The notes beneath the pieces were generated by a model. It was not told the DNA's origin. It made no database searches and saw only the letters and a list, made by a program, of their open reading frames with translations. Of a stretch of DNA of 64,000 nt, positions 24,595-37,500 are shown one piece after another. The position numbers and the translations under genes are program-made. Position 1 is the stretch's first letter. Every line of letters begins with the position of its first letter. Source of the DNA: Amphichorda felina (lineage: Eukaryota; Ascomycota; Sordariomycetes; Hypocreales; Bionectriaceae); the NCBI GenBank assembly GCA_016490725.1, contig JAEMHR010000008.1:1-64000 (forward strand). The letters run 5' to 3'.

Positions 24595-25371
24595 ATGGAG
24601 CTCACTGGCGATGGTGACAATGATGTTTCCCTACCGGGCATCCTATGTCTCCACGCCTACGGGACGAATGCCGCCGTCCTCCGGTATCAACTGCGGCACA
24701 TCACATCGGCTCTCAGAGGCGTCTTCCGGTTTGTCTACGTCGATGCGCCCTTCCAGGTGCGAGAGCCCGGGCCGGGTGTGCCCCCAGGGTTTTCCGACGC
24801 CCACCCTTTCCACCGCTGGCATTCGGACAAGAACCTGGCGGGGGCGTTTGGGGTGCCCGCTAGCAACCTGAGGGACGAAAGGCAGCAGGTGAAGGCTCTT
24901 CTTAGAGATGCTCTAGATGTGGAGACACAGCGGACTGCACAGCGTCCGGGAATTGTGGGCGTTATGGCGTTCAGTCAGGGTGCGGCATTGGCGGCAGCTC
25001 TGTGCTTGGATACCGAACTCGGGGCCGGCATCAAGTTTGCCGTCCTCATTTGCGCCCTGTATCCCGCCTTATCGCTGACGGAGGAGGATGGCGAGGGGAC
25101 TGTCAATTTTGCAGTCACCAAGACCTCAAGAACATGTTCCAGTCCACGGACTGTCATTGATATTCCCTCAATACATGTACAAGGAGCGTTGGATCCATGG
25201 AGAGGCCAGGGCACTAGGACGCGAGAGCAATACTTTGATGATGGACGCGTGAGGAGAATACAGTTGCCTGGTCTGCGTCATGAGGTGCCAAGTAAGGTCA
25301 AGGACGCAGCTGCAATAGCCGATGAGATTTTGGCTGTTTGGGAGTCAAGCAAAGAGGAGAGTGGGATGTGA
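24595..25371 (+). CDS. FSH1-family serine hydrolase, LovG-like thioesterase candidate
   Basis: Single-exon, 258 residues. It has an alpha/beta-hydrolase start (PGILCLHAYGTNAAVLRYQL), nucleophile Ser127 in MAFSQGAALA, Asp200 in HVQGALDPW and His229 in LPGLRHEVPSK, so the triad is complete and the length is typical of FSH1 proteins. In the lovastatin pathway the FSH1-family enzyme LovG releases the finished chain from LovB. PKS1 and PKS2 both lack a release domain, so this protein is the obvious candidate for PKS2 off-loading. That assignment is inferred from family and neighbourhood. No signal peptide; cytosolic. Confidence 0.88.
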   Translation: MELTGDGDNDVSLPGILCLHAYGTNAAVLRYQLRHITSALRGVFRFVYVDAPFQVREPGPGVPPGFSDAHPFHRWHSDKNLAGAFGVPASNLRDERQQVKALLRDALDVETQRTAQRPGIVGVMAFSQGAALAAALCLDTELGAGIKFAVLICALYPALSLTEEDGEGTVNFAVTKTSRTCSSPRTVIDIPSIHVQGALDPWRGQGTRTREQYFDDGRVRRIQLPGLRHEVPSKVKDAAAIADEILAVWESSKEESGM

Positions 25372-25594
25372 AGTAGATCAAATGGTGGCTTGATTTATGT
25401 GTCGATAGACGAGTTCCATGAAATGAAGCCTGTTCTTCCATACTCGGAGACACGATACAGCAGACTCGGAGACACGATACAGCGGGTTTTGAAATTTTCA
25501 ACGTAGTATGACAATAGGTATTTACATCGGCCTAGCTTGACCACTTCTCATTTTTCTCAAGCTGCAAACCGGCTTGTATGGTCAATTGATTGGT

Positions 25595-27223
25595 CTAGGT
25601 CTGAGGTGTCTCTTCCTCCTTGTGGTCCACCTTGAACTTATACGCCACGTACCCGTTATATATGTCTAGATTACCCCATAATGTTTTCCTGTGGAACCAC
25701 TCAGGATGGTTGACACCATCTGGCCAGTCTCCCTGCTCTAGAGATATTGCACCATGGGTCGGGACGATGCCGTCGCCTTGACTGTCCTTTAGTTTTAGGG
25801 GTCCTGTGACATCGGATGAATGAGCCTTGTGCTGCTGGTGATTGGGGTGTTGGGTACAATATTGGCCAACTTACCATTTTTTTGGTCCCAGGTCTGGACG
25901 TGAAGGGCGTCTTGGTCTGTGTACACCTCCACGGAGATTCCAGTGCGGTTGGAAGAGAGGATCGCGGCAGGGTGCTCTCTCTTGTCGTCCGAGTGCCTGT
26001 GCGAGAGCATGAACGTCTCATCGTATGAAGACTCCTGAGTCTTTGTCTTCGACTTCAAGGAATCCCCTATGGCCCTGGGCCCCGACCAGAAATCATGTTC
26101 GCCGCCCTTCCTGTTGCCTAGTAAATCCCCTGTCGGGATACCAAGCTCGTCGAATCCAAATCGCATTCCTGACAAGGGAAGATGCAGTTTGTGGTCAAGC
26201 ACCGTATTACTCACATTCCCTGTTCCATTGCCCCCCTTCAGCCCATCGAGATTGAAGAATACCTGCTGGCCCAGGTTGAGCGGCCCCCCCTCAGCAAGTA
26301 GCGGTGTGACGCCGTAGCCGATGTGCCACTCGTTGGGATAGACCGTGTGCGTTATGCACCCGACGAATATCCCCGGGAAGCCGTTCTTCTTGTGGTCGAA
26401 ATAGACAAATAGAATGCTGTTGTCCCTGTGATATGGGACTTCCCAGTCGACTCTCCCCCAGCCTCGTTTCCCTCCGTTGAATGTCGCTGTTTTACCATGG
26501 GCGTTGGCTCCCACCTGGTGTCTAACGCCGTCGGCATCCTCATAGCCCGCGCCGCTCAAGAAGCCGGCATATCGCCCTAGGGTCTTTCTGTCAGCTGGTA
26601 GTTCTTTGAGGTCGACTCGCTGCTGACGTGCCTATGATGCCGTTCAGGTACGGATTGAGGCTGCTCTGGGGATACATGTCGGCATGATCAAGGCCCAAGA
26701 CTACATCGACCTCGTTGCCGTTGGTATCATTTATCCACAGATTTGACACGGCTGCGCCGTGATTAGTGAACGCCAGACGGATGCCCTCGGCCTCAATGAC
26801 ATATTTGCCCTCGTCATTTGTTGGCCATATGGCTGTGAGTGCGGTAAAGGGCGAACCACCGTTCCATATTGCCCGACCCGCAGCCAGCAGACGGGTTGAG
26901 AACTTGACGGCCCCGCGAGCTCCTACCATTGCCGATATGAGCCCGGATGATGTTATCAGGGCATGCAGAGACCAAAAGCAGACAAATGCGAGAGGGAGGT
27001 AAGAGGTGTGTATCGGCCTGCCTAGCCCGTTTTGCAGGTGCGGATATGCTGTGCTGCCACTGCTGTGTGCGCAAGGTTGTTGGCTAGTCGATACGAGCAT
27101 CGGAGGAGCCTCGAGCGACCGGCGAGCGACGGAGACTGGCCGGGGACTTTTGGACGTAATGGTTCGCAAGATGACGCCGTTCGTTGCTGAACCGGCGACT
27201 TTTGTGAGCGGTGCAATGTGCAT
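25595..27223 (-). CDS. aldose 1-epimerase (galactose mutarotase)-like protein
   Basis: Three exons (about 27223-26628, 26587-25875, 25803-25595) would give 505 residues. The first intron is unusually short (40 nt) and the start is uncertain: Mets at 27322, 27223 and further downstream are all in frame. The core begins with EAEGIRLAFTNHGAAVSNL, then TFNGGKRGWGRVDW, VFFNLDGL and a C-terminal LEQGDWPDGVNHPEW with the conserved catalytic Glu region. Ahead of it is about 130 residues of low-similarity sequence with one hydrophobic stretch (LPLAFVCFWSLHALITSSG), perhaps a membrane anchor or signal. The family interconverts alpha and beta anomers of aldoses. Its role between the hydrolase and P450 is unclear; it could be a passenger or act on a glycosylated product. 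Confidence 0.78.
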
Positions 27224-27546
27224 CAAATAAAGTTGGCGGGATGCGATGTGTACAGTCGTGAGGAACAAAGGACCAATTGGCTTGAAATGAAAAACTAGCC
27301 AACAGCAGGTATTATCGTTCATTTACAAGTGATTCCAAGTCGGCCAATCTCGTAATGATCGATTGGGATGTTACTTTTAGTCTGTTTGCATGGGCATAAA
27401 TTCGTTTTGCCCGATCGTTGAAATCGTGATCGTGATTGCCCATCAGATATTAACTACCTATGTAGGTATGCTCTAGAAATAGAAGTCCCAAAGGAGAAAG
27501 GGGTTGCACCCCATATAGACCACTAGTACATAGGCTTCGTCGAGGG
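27224..27546. other. intergenic, P450 3' side
   Basis: 323 bp between two minus-strand genes. It contains the mutarotase-like promoter; nothing else is recognised. Confidence 0.35.
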
Positions 27547-29328
27547 CTACGCCTCGACTATCTCAAGTCTGGCCATCATACCCTCTTCTGACCTCTTGAA
27601 GAGAGCAGGCCTAAGCCTCGCAGCCGTTTCAGCATTGGCCAACCGGACGTTGAACCGTCGTACAAAGGCTGCGAGGAAGCTGGCCAGCATTGCCCGCGCC
27701 ATGTTCTGGCCGATGCATGTGTTGGGCCCAGACCCGAATGACAGCATGGCATAGTTGCTGGTGGCACCACCTGTGGACGCCTGGTCCCCCAGCCACCGGT
27801 CAGGGTTGAATTCGGCGCCATCCGGGCCCCAGAGGTCCGTGTCGTGGTTCATAACATCAACCGGGAGCAAGAAGATTGTGCCCTTGGGGATGCGTTCGCC
27901 CAGGAGCGTCGTGTCTTTCTCGGCGGCTCTTGCGCTCAGTGGTATGAAGGGATAGCACCTAATCACCTCATTGACCACGGCGCTCAGATATGGAAGTGAC
28001 TGGAGCCGTTCGCCAATATCGACGTCTGTCCCTGTGGAAGCAGACAGAGACTCCAAGCATCCGTTGATCTCCTCCCTCAGCCGGCTCTGGATATCCGACC
28101 GCCTGCTTAGTTCGTATATAGCCCACTCCATGGCCGTTCCAGACGAATTCGGGCCCGCCGTCATAAAGAGCATGCCGTTGTCCACGAGCTCGCCGGTTGG
28201 GAATATGCCGGTGGCTACGGAGACGCTTGTGATATCCAGGCCGGGAGCCTCTTTAGAGTCGGACTTTCGAAAGATGACCTCTTTCTCTGTGATGACCTGC
28301 CTGAGAGTCCCGCGGATATGGTTCAACGACCTCCCCAGCGCCGACTTCATGAACAAAGGCGACAACAGTGTCAGCAACGGGCGAACGTCGACGTAGTGCA
28401 TCACCATCCTGACCCACGCTGGACCGCTGAATTCGGCGAGAACCTTTGCGAACCGGTCTCCCATGCCACCGTCACGATGCCCCAGCGTTTTGAAGTCGTG
28501 TCCTATCATGACCTCGCCCGAAATGTCCCACATGACACGGCGTATGTACTCACGCGTGTCAATGACGGTCTCTGGGTCACGTTGCAGCTCGTCCTCGATG
28601 AGCCGAACCATGTGCTGAAACTTATCCCACATGGCGGGCATGAGCCTCTTTGTGTGCCCGAGTGTGAAAGCCGGTCGGAGATGTTTGCGAAAGAGCTTTT
28701 ACATCGAAGCGGTGCGCTGGTCAGCCCGGAAAACCCCAAGTCATGTTCTTGTTTCCTTGGGAAGACGAGACGAAAGACGATTCATTGTTCTCACCTTGTG
28801 CCCATGCTCGCTCAGAAAATTAAAGTTACTGCTTGTGATCCTCCCCATCATGTACTTGACTTGCTTGGGGTGACCGAAGTCGTAGGGTTTGATGCTAGTC
28901 ATTTCTTTGACCGCATCTACACTTGTGACCAGGATGACCTCCCTGCTCAGGGCCTCGTAGAACCGAATCAAGCCATTGTTAGGCAGAGATTCCATGACTG
29001 TGTCGATGCCATGCCAGGTGTAGTTGGGCGAAAACTCCTTTCTGTTGCCATAGAGCCATCTCCTCCCCTGGGGATCCAGTCAGCTCAGCCTCAACGGCGA
29101 ACTTGTAGCATGGGTACACACAGAAGGGGTGGCCAGATGACGGAACGGCGTAAAATATCTGGGGTACAGAACCGTCCAGTACGTCGCCCATATTACCAAC
29201 ACGCCAAGCTCGACAGTCAGGAGAGTTAGGATGGGCCCGACACGGTCGATGTCTGTGACGGAACGGTACAGGATCGCACACAAGGTGCTTCCCGTGAGCG
29301 GTAGCCAGACCTCGAGAAAGAGAGGCAT
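27547..29328 (-). CDS. cytochrome P450 monooxygenase
   Basis: Three exons (29328-29122, 29067-28795, 28695-27547), all in phase 0, give 542 residues. The N-terminus (MPLFLEVWLPLTG...) includes hydrophobic segments that fit an ER membrane anchor. A P450 PxxxG-like hinge and GRRWLYGN follow. The C-helix region has RKHLRPAF. The I-helix reads AGPNSSGTAME, the K-helix ExxR is EVIRCYPF, PERF-like is FNPDRW, and the haem-Cys loop is FGSGPNTCIG. All key motifs are present, so it is expected to be active. It shares a 449-bp divergent promoter with the trans-ER gene, which argues that it belongs to the PKS2 sub-cluster and hydroxylates or oxidises the core. The substrate is unknown. Confidence 0.93.
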
Positions 29329-29777
29329 CTTTTTGCCAAGTATGGTGCAAAATGTCTTGTTTCGCCGACTTGGTCCAAATGGTTTACGGAGTAGTTCACC
29401 AACGAAGAGGAATTTCGGCAACAGTCAAAATTACGAGACAGAGGCGATGGCTAGATCTGAAGGCAGAGGCACGAGTTCTATCGCTATGAAACGTACCGGT
29501 CCGGTGTATGATAGTGCGTCAATGAAGCTCATCTATTGGGTCGGGAACTTTGTATTTGAGCGTTCCCGGTCAGAACCGGCGAGTTTCTGTGACTGCAGTC
29601 GAGTTGTTTGTGCGCCAACGGCCGCCGTGCGGAGCAAGCATCATTGGATCCCATGTTGCCAGGCCGAACACTACATGTAAGTTTGGCATCGATGGCCCTG
29701 CGCCCAGGGACGGATCTCCTAAACTCCAGCTTGTCTGCCCGATTTTTATTGCATACTCCTCAAACAAATTGTAGGCC
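29329..29777. promoter_or_regulatory. bidirectional promoter of P450 and trans-ER
   Basis: 449 bp between head-to-head pathway genes. It holds an inverted repeat, TCGGGAAC at 29541-29548 and GTTCCCGG at 29562-29569, separated by 13 bp. This is the arrangement expected of a zinc-cluster dimer site. CGGGAAC recurs at 31303-31309 upstream of PKS2. Functional assignment is inference. Confidence 0.5.
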
Positions 29778-30939
29778 ATGATTGAGCTGCCACTGAAGCA
29801 GAGGGCTGTTGTCGGGCTCCAGGACGGCAGCCTGGGTGTGTCCAGCAATGTCGACGTTGCTCAGATTGAGGACCACATGGTTCTGGTCAAGACCAGAGCC
29901 ATCGGCTTGAACCCGATCGACACGAAAATGAAGGGGCCTCTGGCAGCTCCAGGGGCCATCGCGGGAATAGACTTCTCGGGCGAGGTGGTCAGAATCGGCT
30001 CCAAAGCGTCAACGCCAGCCAATATCAAAGTCGGAGACCGCGTGTTTGGTGCGGCGACCGGTTATCAGACACCCAGGCCAACCCTTGGAGCCTTTGCACA
30101 GTTTGTTGCGATACACTCTGCGGGGCTGCTGAAGATACCCGAGGATTGGTCTTTTGAGCAGGCAGCGTCACTGGGATGCTCCCTTTCGACCATCGGTCTC
30201 GCCTTGTTCAAGTCGTTGAATGTTCCGGGGACGCCTAAGCATCCGGCCGAGAAGCCGGTGGATGTCTTTGTCTATGGAGGCAGCACAACCACGGGCATGG
30301 TTGCTTTGCAGCTGCTTAGGATGTGAGTACACATTACACCCGCTGCCGCCCTCGTCTGTTTAATGGCCGTGGAATAATTGGATAATTGCGATTCTGATGA
30401 TGCTATCAAGGTCGGGGCTGAACCCAATCACAGTGTGTTCGCCACACAACTTCGATTTGGTCAGATCTTACGGGGCATCAGCAGCCTACGACTACAAGGA
30501 CCCTTCGTGTGTAGAAAGTATACGAAAGCATACTAGAAACTCGCTCAAGTATGTTCTGGACTGTGTCTCGGAGCCAGACACGATGGAATTCTGCTACAAA
30601 TGCCTCGGCAGGACAGGTGGAAGATACAGCGCGCTGGAGCCATACCCCGAGTTCCTGCACACCAGGCCACGCACAGTCGTTGCAGACTGGGTGCTGGGCC
30701 CCAGCGTGTTGGGTGAGGAGATAAATTGGCCGGAGCCTTTTACACGGCAAAAGGACGAAGAGCTGAGGAAATTCGGGGTGGAGTGGTTCATGACCGCCCA
30801 GCAGCTGCTGGATGAGCATAAGCTGGTGACACATCCCATTAGAGTTATCGAGGGCGGTTTGGAGGGAGTGGTGAAGGGACTTGACCTTCTCCAGAGGAAG
30901 CAGGTTTCGGGACAGAAGTTGATCTGCAGTCTAGCCTAA
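29778..30939 (+). CDS. LovC-like trans-acting enoylreductase
   Basis: Two exons (29778-30322, 30411-30939) give 357 residues, close to the 360-aa norm for stand-alone PKS enoylreductases. Features are the medium-chain reductase start with TRAIGLNPIDTKMKG, GIDFSGEVV, the nucleotide loop VFVYGGSTTTGMVALQLL near 169-186 and the junction motif CSPHNFDLV typical of the LovC group. It lacks structural zinc-binding cysteines. Such enzymes dock on an HR-PKS with a dead ER and reduce selected enoyl intermediates with NADPH. It lies immediately upstream of PKS2, whose own ER is degenerate, so partnership is strongly implied. Confidence 0.92.
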
Positions 30940-31548
30940 CAGAATTTACTTCTAGCATTACACGTGCCAATACATAAATATGTTATATATAATGTTTCAA
31001 AGCGCTGTCCTGAACATTCACTGTGGAGCGCACAGTCTGCTATCTCGCATGTCCCTGGCGAGAAATCAAGCTCATCCCCAAGATGGAGAATATCGAGTCC
31101 AGATCACATGGAGTCTAGACGTACCACCCGTCTGATACGGATTACCTACCCCCATTTCAATTGCTATTCTTTCGAGAGCCGTTACCAAGCTCCCGCACCG
31201 ACAGCATTTGAGCCTGCCGCTTCGTACATATTGGCCGGATGTCGGGGAGTTGTCATAACCCGCCGGTGGAGCACAGCCGGTGGCATTTGACTCGGATGCC
31301 TCCGGGAACCCCCGTTCGCCGACAAGGGGAGCGGGATGAAATGATTCGTGATCATGTTGGAGACGGCCCCTGGTTGACTGCCCCTGCCTGGCTGGGATAG
31401 AAATCCGAGTGGTTGAAGGTCACTATAGGCACTCTCACCCGTCCCACGTTGGTAAAAAACTGGCTAGCCAGAACAAAACTCTGGATAACATCATTAACTT
31501 ATCAGACGGAATATTGGAGGCTGGAGAAAGAGACAGAGACGGGCTGTC
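30940..31548. promoter_or_regulatory. PKS2 promoter region
   Basis: 609 bp between co-directional genes. A GC-rich block at about 31255-31325 contains several CGG/CCG half-sites and CGGGAAC at 31303-31309, the motif also seen twice in the P450/trans-ER promoter. Confidence 0.45.
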
Positions 31549-34500
31549 ATGACACACTCGCCGCGCCATGTCACCATGTCAACACCACAGCATCCAAGTG
31601 AGCCCATAGCCATTATAGGGTCGGGCTGTCGCTTCCCTGGAGGCTCCGGCTCCCCATCCAAGCTATGGGAGCTTTTGAAGAACCCAAAAGATATTTCACA
31701 GGAGATTGGCTCCGGTGGACGATTCAATCACGAGCGGTTCTATCACCCAGAGGCGGGCCACAACGGCACCACCAACACAGATAGAGCCTACCTGTTGTCT
31801 GAGAATGTCCGACATTTTGACGCCAAGTTCTTTGCCATCCCTCCTGGGGAGGCTGAGGCCATTGACCCGCAACAGCGTATGTTGCTGGAGGTGGTCTACG
31901 AAGGTCTCGAGGCAGCCGGAATGACCCTCGGTGATCTCACGGGCTCGGACACGGCATGCTACGTGGGCATGATGTGCCAGGACTTCTTTGTAGTCCAGGC
32001 GCAGGACCTCTTGTCGGTCCCCAAGTATGCCGCCACGGGAATTGCCGCCAGCAATGCCTCGAGTCGCATTTCCTACTTCTTTGACTGGCACGGGCCTTCC
32101 ATGACCATCGACACGGCGTGTTCTTCGAGCATGGTGTGCGTGAGCCAGGCAGTCCAGGCTCTTCGAGACGGAACCAGCAATGTTGCCATAGCCTGCGGGA
32201 CGAACCTCCTGCTGTCCCCCTTCATGTATGTACAGCTGAGCAATGTGGGCATGGTGTCCCCCACGGGCCACTGCCACATGTGGGATGAATCTGCCGACGG
32301 TTACGCCAGAGGGGAGGGCGTCGGATGCCTCGTGATGAAGACGCTGAGCGCGGCCATCCGGGACGGGGACAACATTGCATGCGTCATCCGCGAAATCGGA
32401 TTGAACCACGACGGGAGGACCAAGGGGTTGACCATGCCGAGCGCTGAAGCCCAGGCCGCGCTGATCAGGGAGACGTATAGGAGGGCTGGTTTAGATCCAA
32501 CGGCCAAGTCTGACCGTTGCCAGTTCTTTGAGGCGCATGGGACAGGAACGCCCATAGGTGATCCAAGAGAATCGGAGGTTAGTGGTCCGCTCCTGTCTAA
32601 TCTTGTCGACTTCAATGCTGACTTTGTTCTTGCACCATAAAAGGCCCTCGACAGGGCCTTCTTCCCGAATCACGATAATGCTGAAGGAGAGCTGCTGGTG
32701 GGCTCCATCAAAACCATAATCGGACACACTGAGGGATGCGCTGGAATAGCCGGCATTCTGAAGGCCTCCTTGGCTCTCCAGCACTCACTTATTCCTCCTA
32801 ATCTCCACTTCAACCGGCTGAACCCTGCTCTTGAGCCCTTCACCAAGTATCTACGCATCCCAACACAATGCGAGCCGTGGCCCGAGGTACCCGATGGGCA
32901 GCCGCGGAGATGCAGGTGAACCATCCCTTGATCGTTTTTTTAACCATGATTGATGACTGACTCGGTTTCTAGTATCAATAGCTTTGGCTTTGGGGGTGCA
33001 AATGCCCACTGCATCATCGAGAGCTATGATGCGCCTACCACGAATGGGTCTACTGGTAGCAATGGCCCTATTATTACCAATGGACACGGTGCAAATAGCA
33101 TCCACTCGAGTGAGACTCTCGCCACAGAATTCGTGGGAAATGGCGTGGAACATGCAACAAATGGTCTTTCCAACAACGCGGGAGACCAGACGCTCGCAGA
33201 CCAGCCACTAATTCCATTCACCTTCTCGGCCGTATCCGTCAAGTCACTGGTCTCCTTGCTAGGCTCAATAAAGGAATTCTTGGAACAGAATCCCGACGTC
33301 GACTTGCCCAGTCTGGCGTACACATTAAGCAACCGGAGATCCGCGCTGCCCCTCAGGGCGTCGATATTCGCCTCAACATCCAAACATCTCCTCCAACAGC
33401 TAGAGGAGAAGCTTGAGACGGATGTGACGGACAGCTCCACCTCCCATTCAGTGATGGCCTTATCAACGCCGCCGTCAGTACTTGGAATATTCACCGGCCA
33501 AGGAGCTCAGTGGCCGGCCATGGGATCTAAGCTTGTTGTTTCCATCCCCATGGCCAGAGAGATCCTCCATGGTCTTGATGCGTCCCTCGCATGTCTTCCC
33601 TCGCACCACCGCCCCAAGTGGACGCTTGCCAGCCTGCTTCTCCCCGGAAGCCAACATGATGTGAGCGAGGCCGCCATCTCCCAGCCTCTCTGCACGGCGG
33701 TGCAGTTAGTTCTGGTCGACCTTCTTCGGGCTGCCGGTGTGAGATTCCGGGCTGTCGTGGGCCATTCCTCCGGCGAGATCGCTGCCGCCTATGCCGCAGG
33801 CTTCCTCAGCGCCTACGACGCCATCCGCATTGCCTACTACAGGGGCTATTACGCCAAAATGGCCGCTGGCCCAGCAGGCGACAAGGGTAGCATGATTGCC
33901 GTTGGCACCACGTTTGAAGATGCAAGTGAGCTGTGCCAGGTGGAAGACTTGGCTGGGAGACTCAGCGTTGCCGCCCACAATTCCCCCACCAGCGTGACGC
34001 TGTCGGGCGATTTGGACGCTGTGAACCTGGCCAAGGACGTCTTCGGTGACGAGAAGGTGTTTGCTAGAGTTCTGCGGGTAGATACGGCGTACCACTCGCG
34101 TCATATGCAGCCGTGTGCTTCGCCGTATCTGAAAGCACTGAGCGACCTTGACATCCAGCCCTTGCAACCCGGCCATGATGCACCGGAGTGGTTCTCCAGT
34201 GTACTTAGCTCCAAGGTCAGTTCCGATACGAGAGGCCTTGATAGACAATACTGGGTTGACAACATGACTCAACCTGTTCTATTCTACCCAGCCATCAAGG
34301 CATGCCTAGGGTCGGCTACGGAGGCCTTCAACTTCTGCATCGAGGTCGGGCCGCATCCCGCTCTCCAGGGCCCCGCCACAGAGTCCATCTTGGCAGTCTC
34401 AGATCAGGAAATTGCTTATTCAGGTACACTAAGGCGTGGCAGTGATGACGTTGGGGCGTTTGCCGACGCACTAGGTAACACTTGGGCTCGCTTTGGTCCT

Positions 34501-37500
34501 GCATTTGTCGACCTAGGCAGATTCCAGCAGATATGCCAACCAGATGGGAGCCTCAAGAGCCTTCAAGGCCTCCCGACATACCCGTGGGCTCATGAGGTGG
34601 AATACTGGGCCGAGTCCAGGAAGAGCAAACTCTACACCCATCAGGTCGAGGGCTTTCACGACCTCCTCGGCCTGCGTGAGCCTGACGGCCTAACAGACGA
34701 GATGCGCTGGAGACAGTCTCTAAGCGAGAAGGATATAAAGTGGCTCTCTGGGCATACACTCCAGGGACAGGTCGTGTTTCCGGCTACTGGATACATCTGC
34801 ATGGCCTCGGAGGCAGCCTTGATCGTTGCCCAGGGTTTTCAGGTAGCATCCATCGACATCTTGGATGTCGAGATCCGCAAGGCAATAGCCTTGAACCAGG
34901 ATCAGGGGACGGAGATAATATTCTCTCTGACCAAAATATCTCCGGCTGTCCGCGATGCCTCGACGCATGTCATAACTGCCGACTTTACCATCTTCTCCAT
35001 CGCGAGCAAAGACTCGACCCAGATGGCGTTAAACTGCCGCGGAAGTCTCCGTATATTGATCAGTGCCAACTACACATCCAGGCTCTCTCAGCAACGGCCT
35101 TCCGTTCCCAGCATGATACCAGTCGATGTGAATCGGTTCTATCAGGTCATGAAAGAGGAGGTGGGCTTGGGCTTTGACGGCGCGTTCAGGGGCTTGACAA
35201 GCCTCTCCCGCAGAGCTGGATACGGAACAGCCACGGTACGGAACCCCCCATTCTCGGAGACGGAGACAAAGCTTCTCTTTCATCCAGCAATGCTGGACTG
35301 CGGGCTGCAAACGCTCAACGTTGCCTTTGCTGCGCCCGGGGACGGATCCCTGTCTGAGCTCGTGGCACCAACCCACATCCAGCGCGTTACCCTAATACCA
35401 GAGCTCTTGAGGCAGGGCATGACGGAAGAGGTGGCCATCGACAGCGTCATCACCGACATCCATGGCCTGACACCGCTTGGGGATGTCGAGGTTTACACAT
35501 CGGGCTTCGGCGCCAAGCTGATCGAAATGGAGGGCATCAAAATCTCGCCTATGGCTCCCCCTAACGCGGACAATGACAGGTTTCTTTTTCAGGAATCCAT
35601 CATGTGCCTGGACAAACTCGATGCTCGCGTCTCGCGCGGGGACATGCGTCTCAGCCCCCAGGAGATGGCTACATGCTATGCCGCCGAACGCGTGGCCTTT
35701 TACTATCTTCGTCAGCTCATTCTGACGACCACTGCTGAGACTCGCGCCGAGCTGCCGAGATATCGCCAGTGTCTACTAGACGAAGCAGAACGGCTTTTGC
35801 AGCAGGTCAGGAACGGAGACCATAGGTTCGCGTGTCCCTGGATTGACGATACTCAAGAAATTATCCAGGACATATTGGACAAGTTAGTCTCCCGAGAATT
35901 CCCACTAGTTCAAATTACATCATCTAACTTTCACTTTCTTCACATCTAGCTCTGACGAAAATGACATTGATCTGGCCCTGGCCAAGACGGTTGGCGAGAA
36001 TCTCCTGCGCCACGAGGTGCTTGTAGGGGAGGATAATATCCTGCAGTACATGACACGAAACAACATGCTGGAGCGGTACTACACCGAAGCCATTGGATAC
36101 CCCATCCTCAACCACGTGGGGACGGGCCTGATGGCGCAGCTCAGCCATAAGTTTCCACGCATGAAAATCCTGGAAGTCGGGGCCGGGACCGGCAGCGCAA
36201 CGGCCTCCATCCTCGACCGCATTGGCGAGTCGTATAGCTCATACACGTACACGGACATCAGCAGTGGCTTCTTTGAGAGGGCTGGTGAGAGGTTCCACGC
36301 CCACGCTCACAAGATGGCCTTCAAGACGCTCGACATCACCAAGGACCCAGCTGCGCAGGGCTTCGACGCAAACAGCTACGACGTGGTTGTCGCCACCAAC
36401 GTCCTGCATGCCACTTCTCCGTTGAAGAAGACGCTCCGGAACGCCCGAAGCCTCCTGAAGCCGGGGGGCTATCTCATAAACATGGAGCTCGCGCAGAGCG
36501 ACGCGATGCGATTCACCCTCGTGGTGGGATGTCTTCCTGGATGGTGGGTGGGCGAGGATGACGGACGGAAGGGAGGTCCTCTTCTCACCCCAGCTCAATG
36601 GGAGGATGCTCTGGAAGACTCAGGGTTCGCTGTCGACACCGTCTCAGAGCAAATCGACAGGGAAGATGCTTGGGTGGCCATGGCTGCGCGGGTGATCGAC
36701 GACAACGTGGCACCCTTGATAATGCCGCTGGGCCATAGCCCTTCCGAGACACAAGGGCGAGGTCGTTTGCTAATAATAGGTGGGAGGGATGGCAGGCCAC
36801 TGGCTCTTCGAAGCCAGGCATCGGACATTCTCAAGCCTTATTTTGCCGAGGTGGTATATGTCGAATGCCTTGGTAACCTCGATCCACAAAACGAGATTCC
36901 TGGGGGACAGCACGTATTGATGCTCTCGCAATGCGATACAAATTTCTGGGAGCATATAGACGAACTCTCCTTTGAGAACTTGAAACGTGTTCTCGAAAAA
37001 GCTCACAGCGTGCTATGGGTATTCCAAGGGAGCCAGGACAGCAACCCGTACGCAGGGGTCACACTGGGCTTCTTGCGAACCCTCTATTACGAAATACCCG
37101 ACACCAAGCTACAGACGCTGGACGTCGGCACAGGCATTGATGTCCTGGCCCCAGACCTACTTGCGGAGTGCATGCTGCGGCTCCGAGAGACGGCCGATGC
37201 AGCAGCCCAAGGAGGATATCAGGACCGAGTGCTATGGAACGCAGAGCCAGAGCTATTCCTCAAGGACAATCGACTCTACGTTTCACGGCTGAGATGTGAT
37301 GAGGAACGGAATGCGCGCTACAACTCTGCAAAGAGATCCATCACCCACCTTGTGAAAATATCCAATGCAATGACACCTCTCGACTTGGTCCACAGCGAGG
37401 GGTCCTACAAGTTGCGAGAACAACATGAGTTGAACTCGCCATCTTCAACCTCCGGTGATGACGACAATGGCACAACTGTTACAATCCGCGTTTCGTGCTC

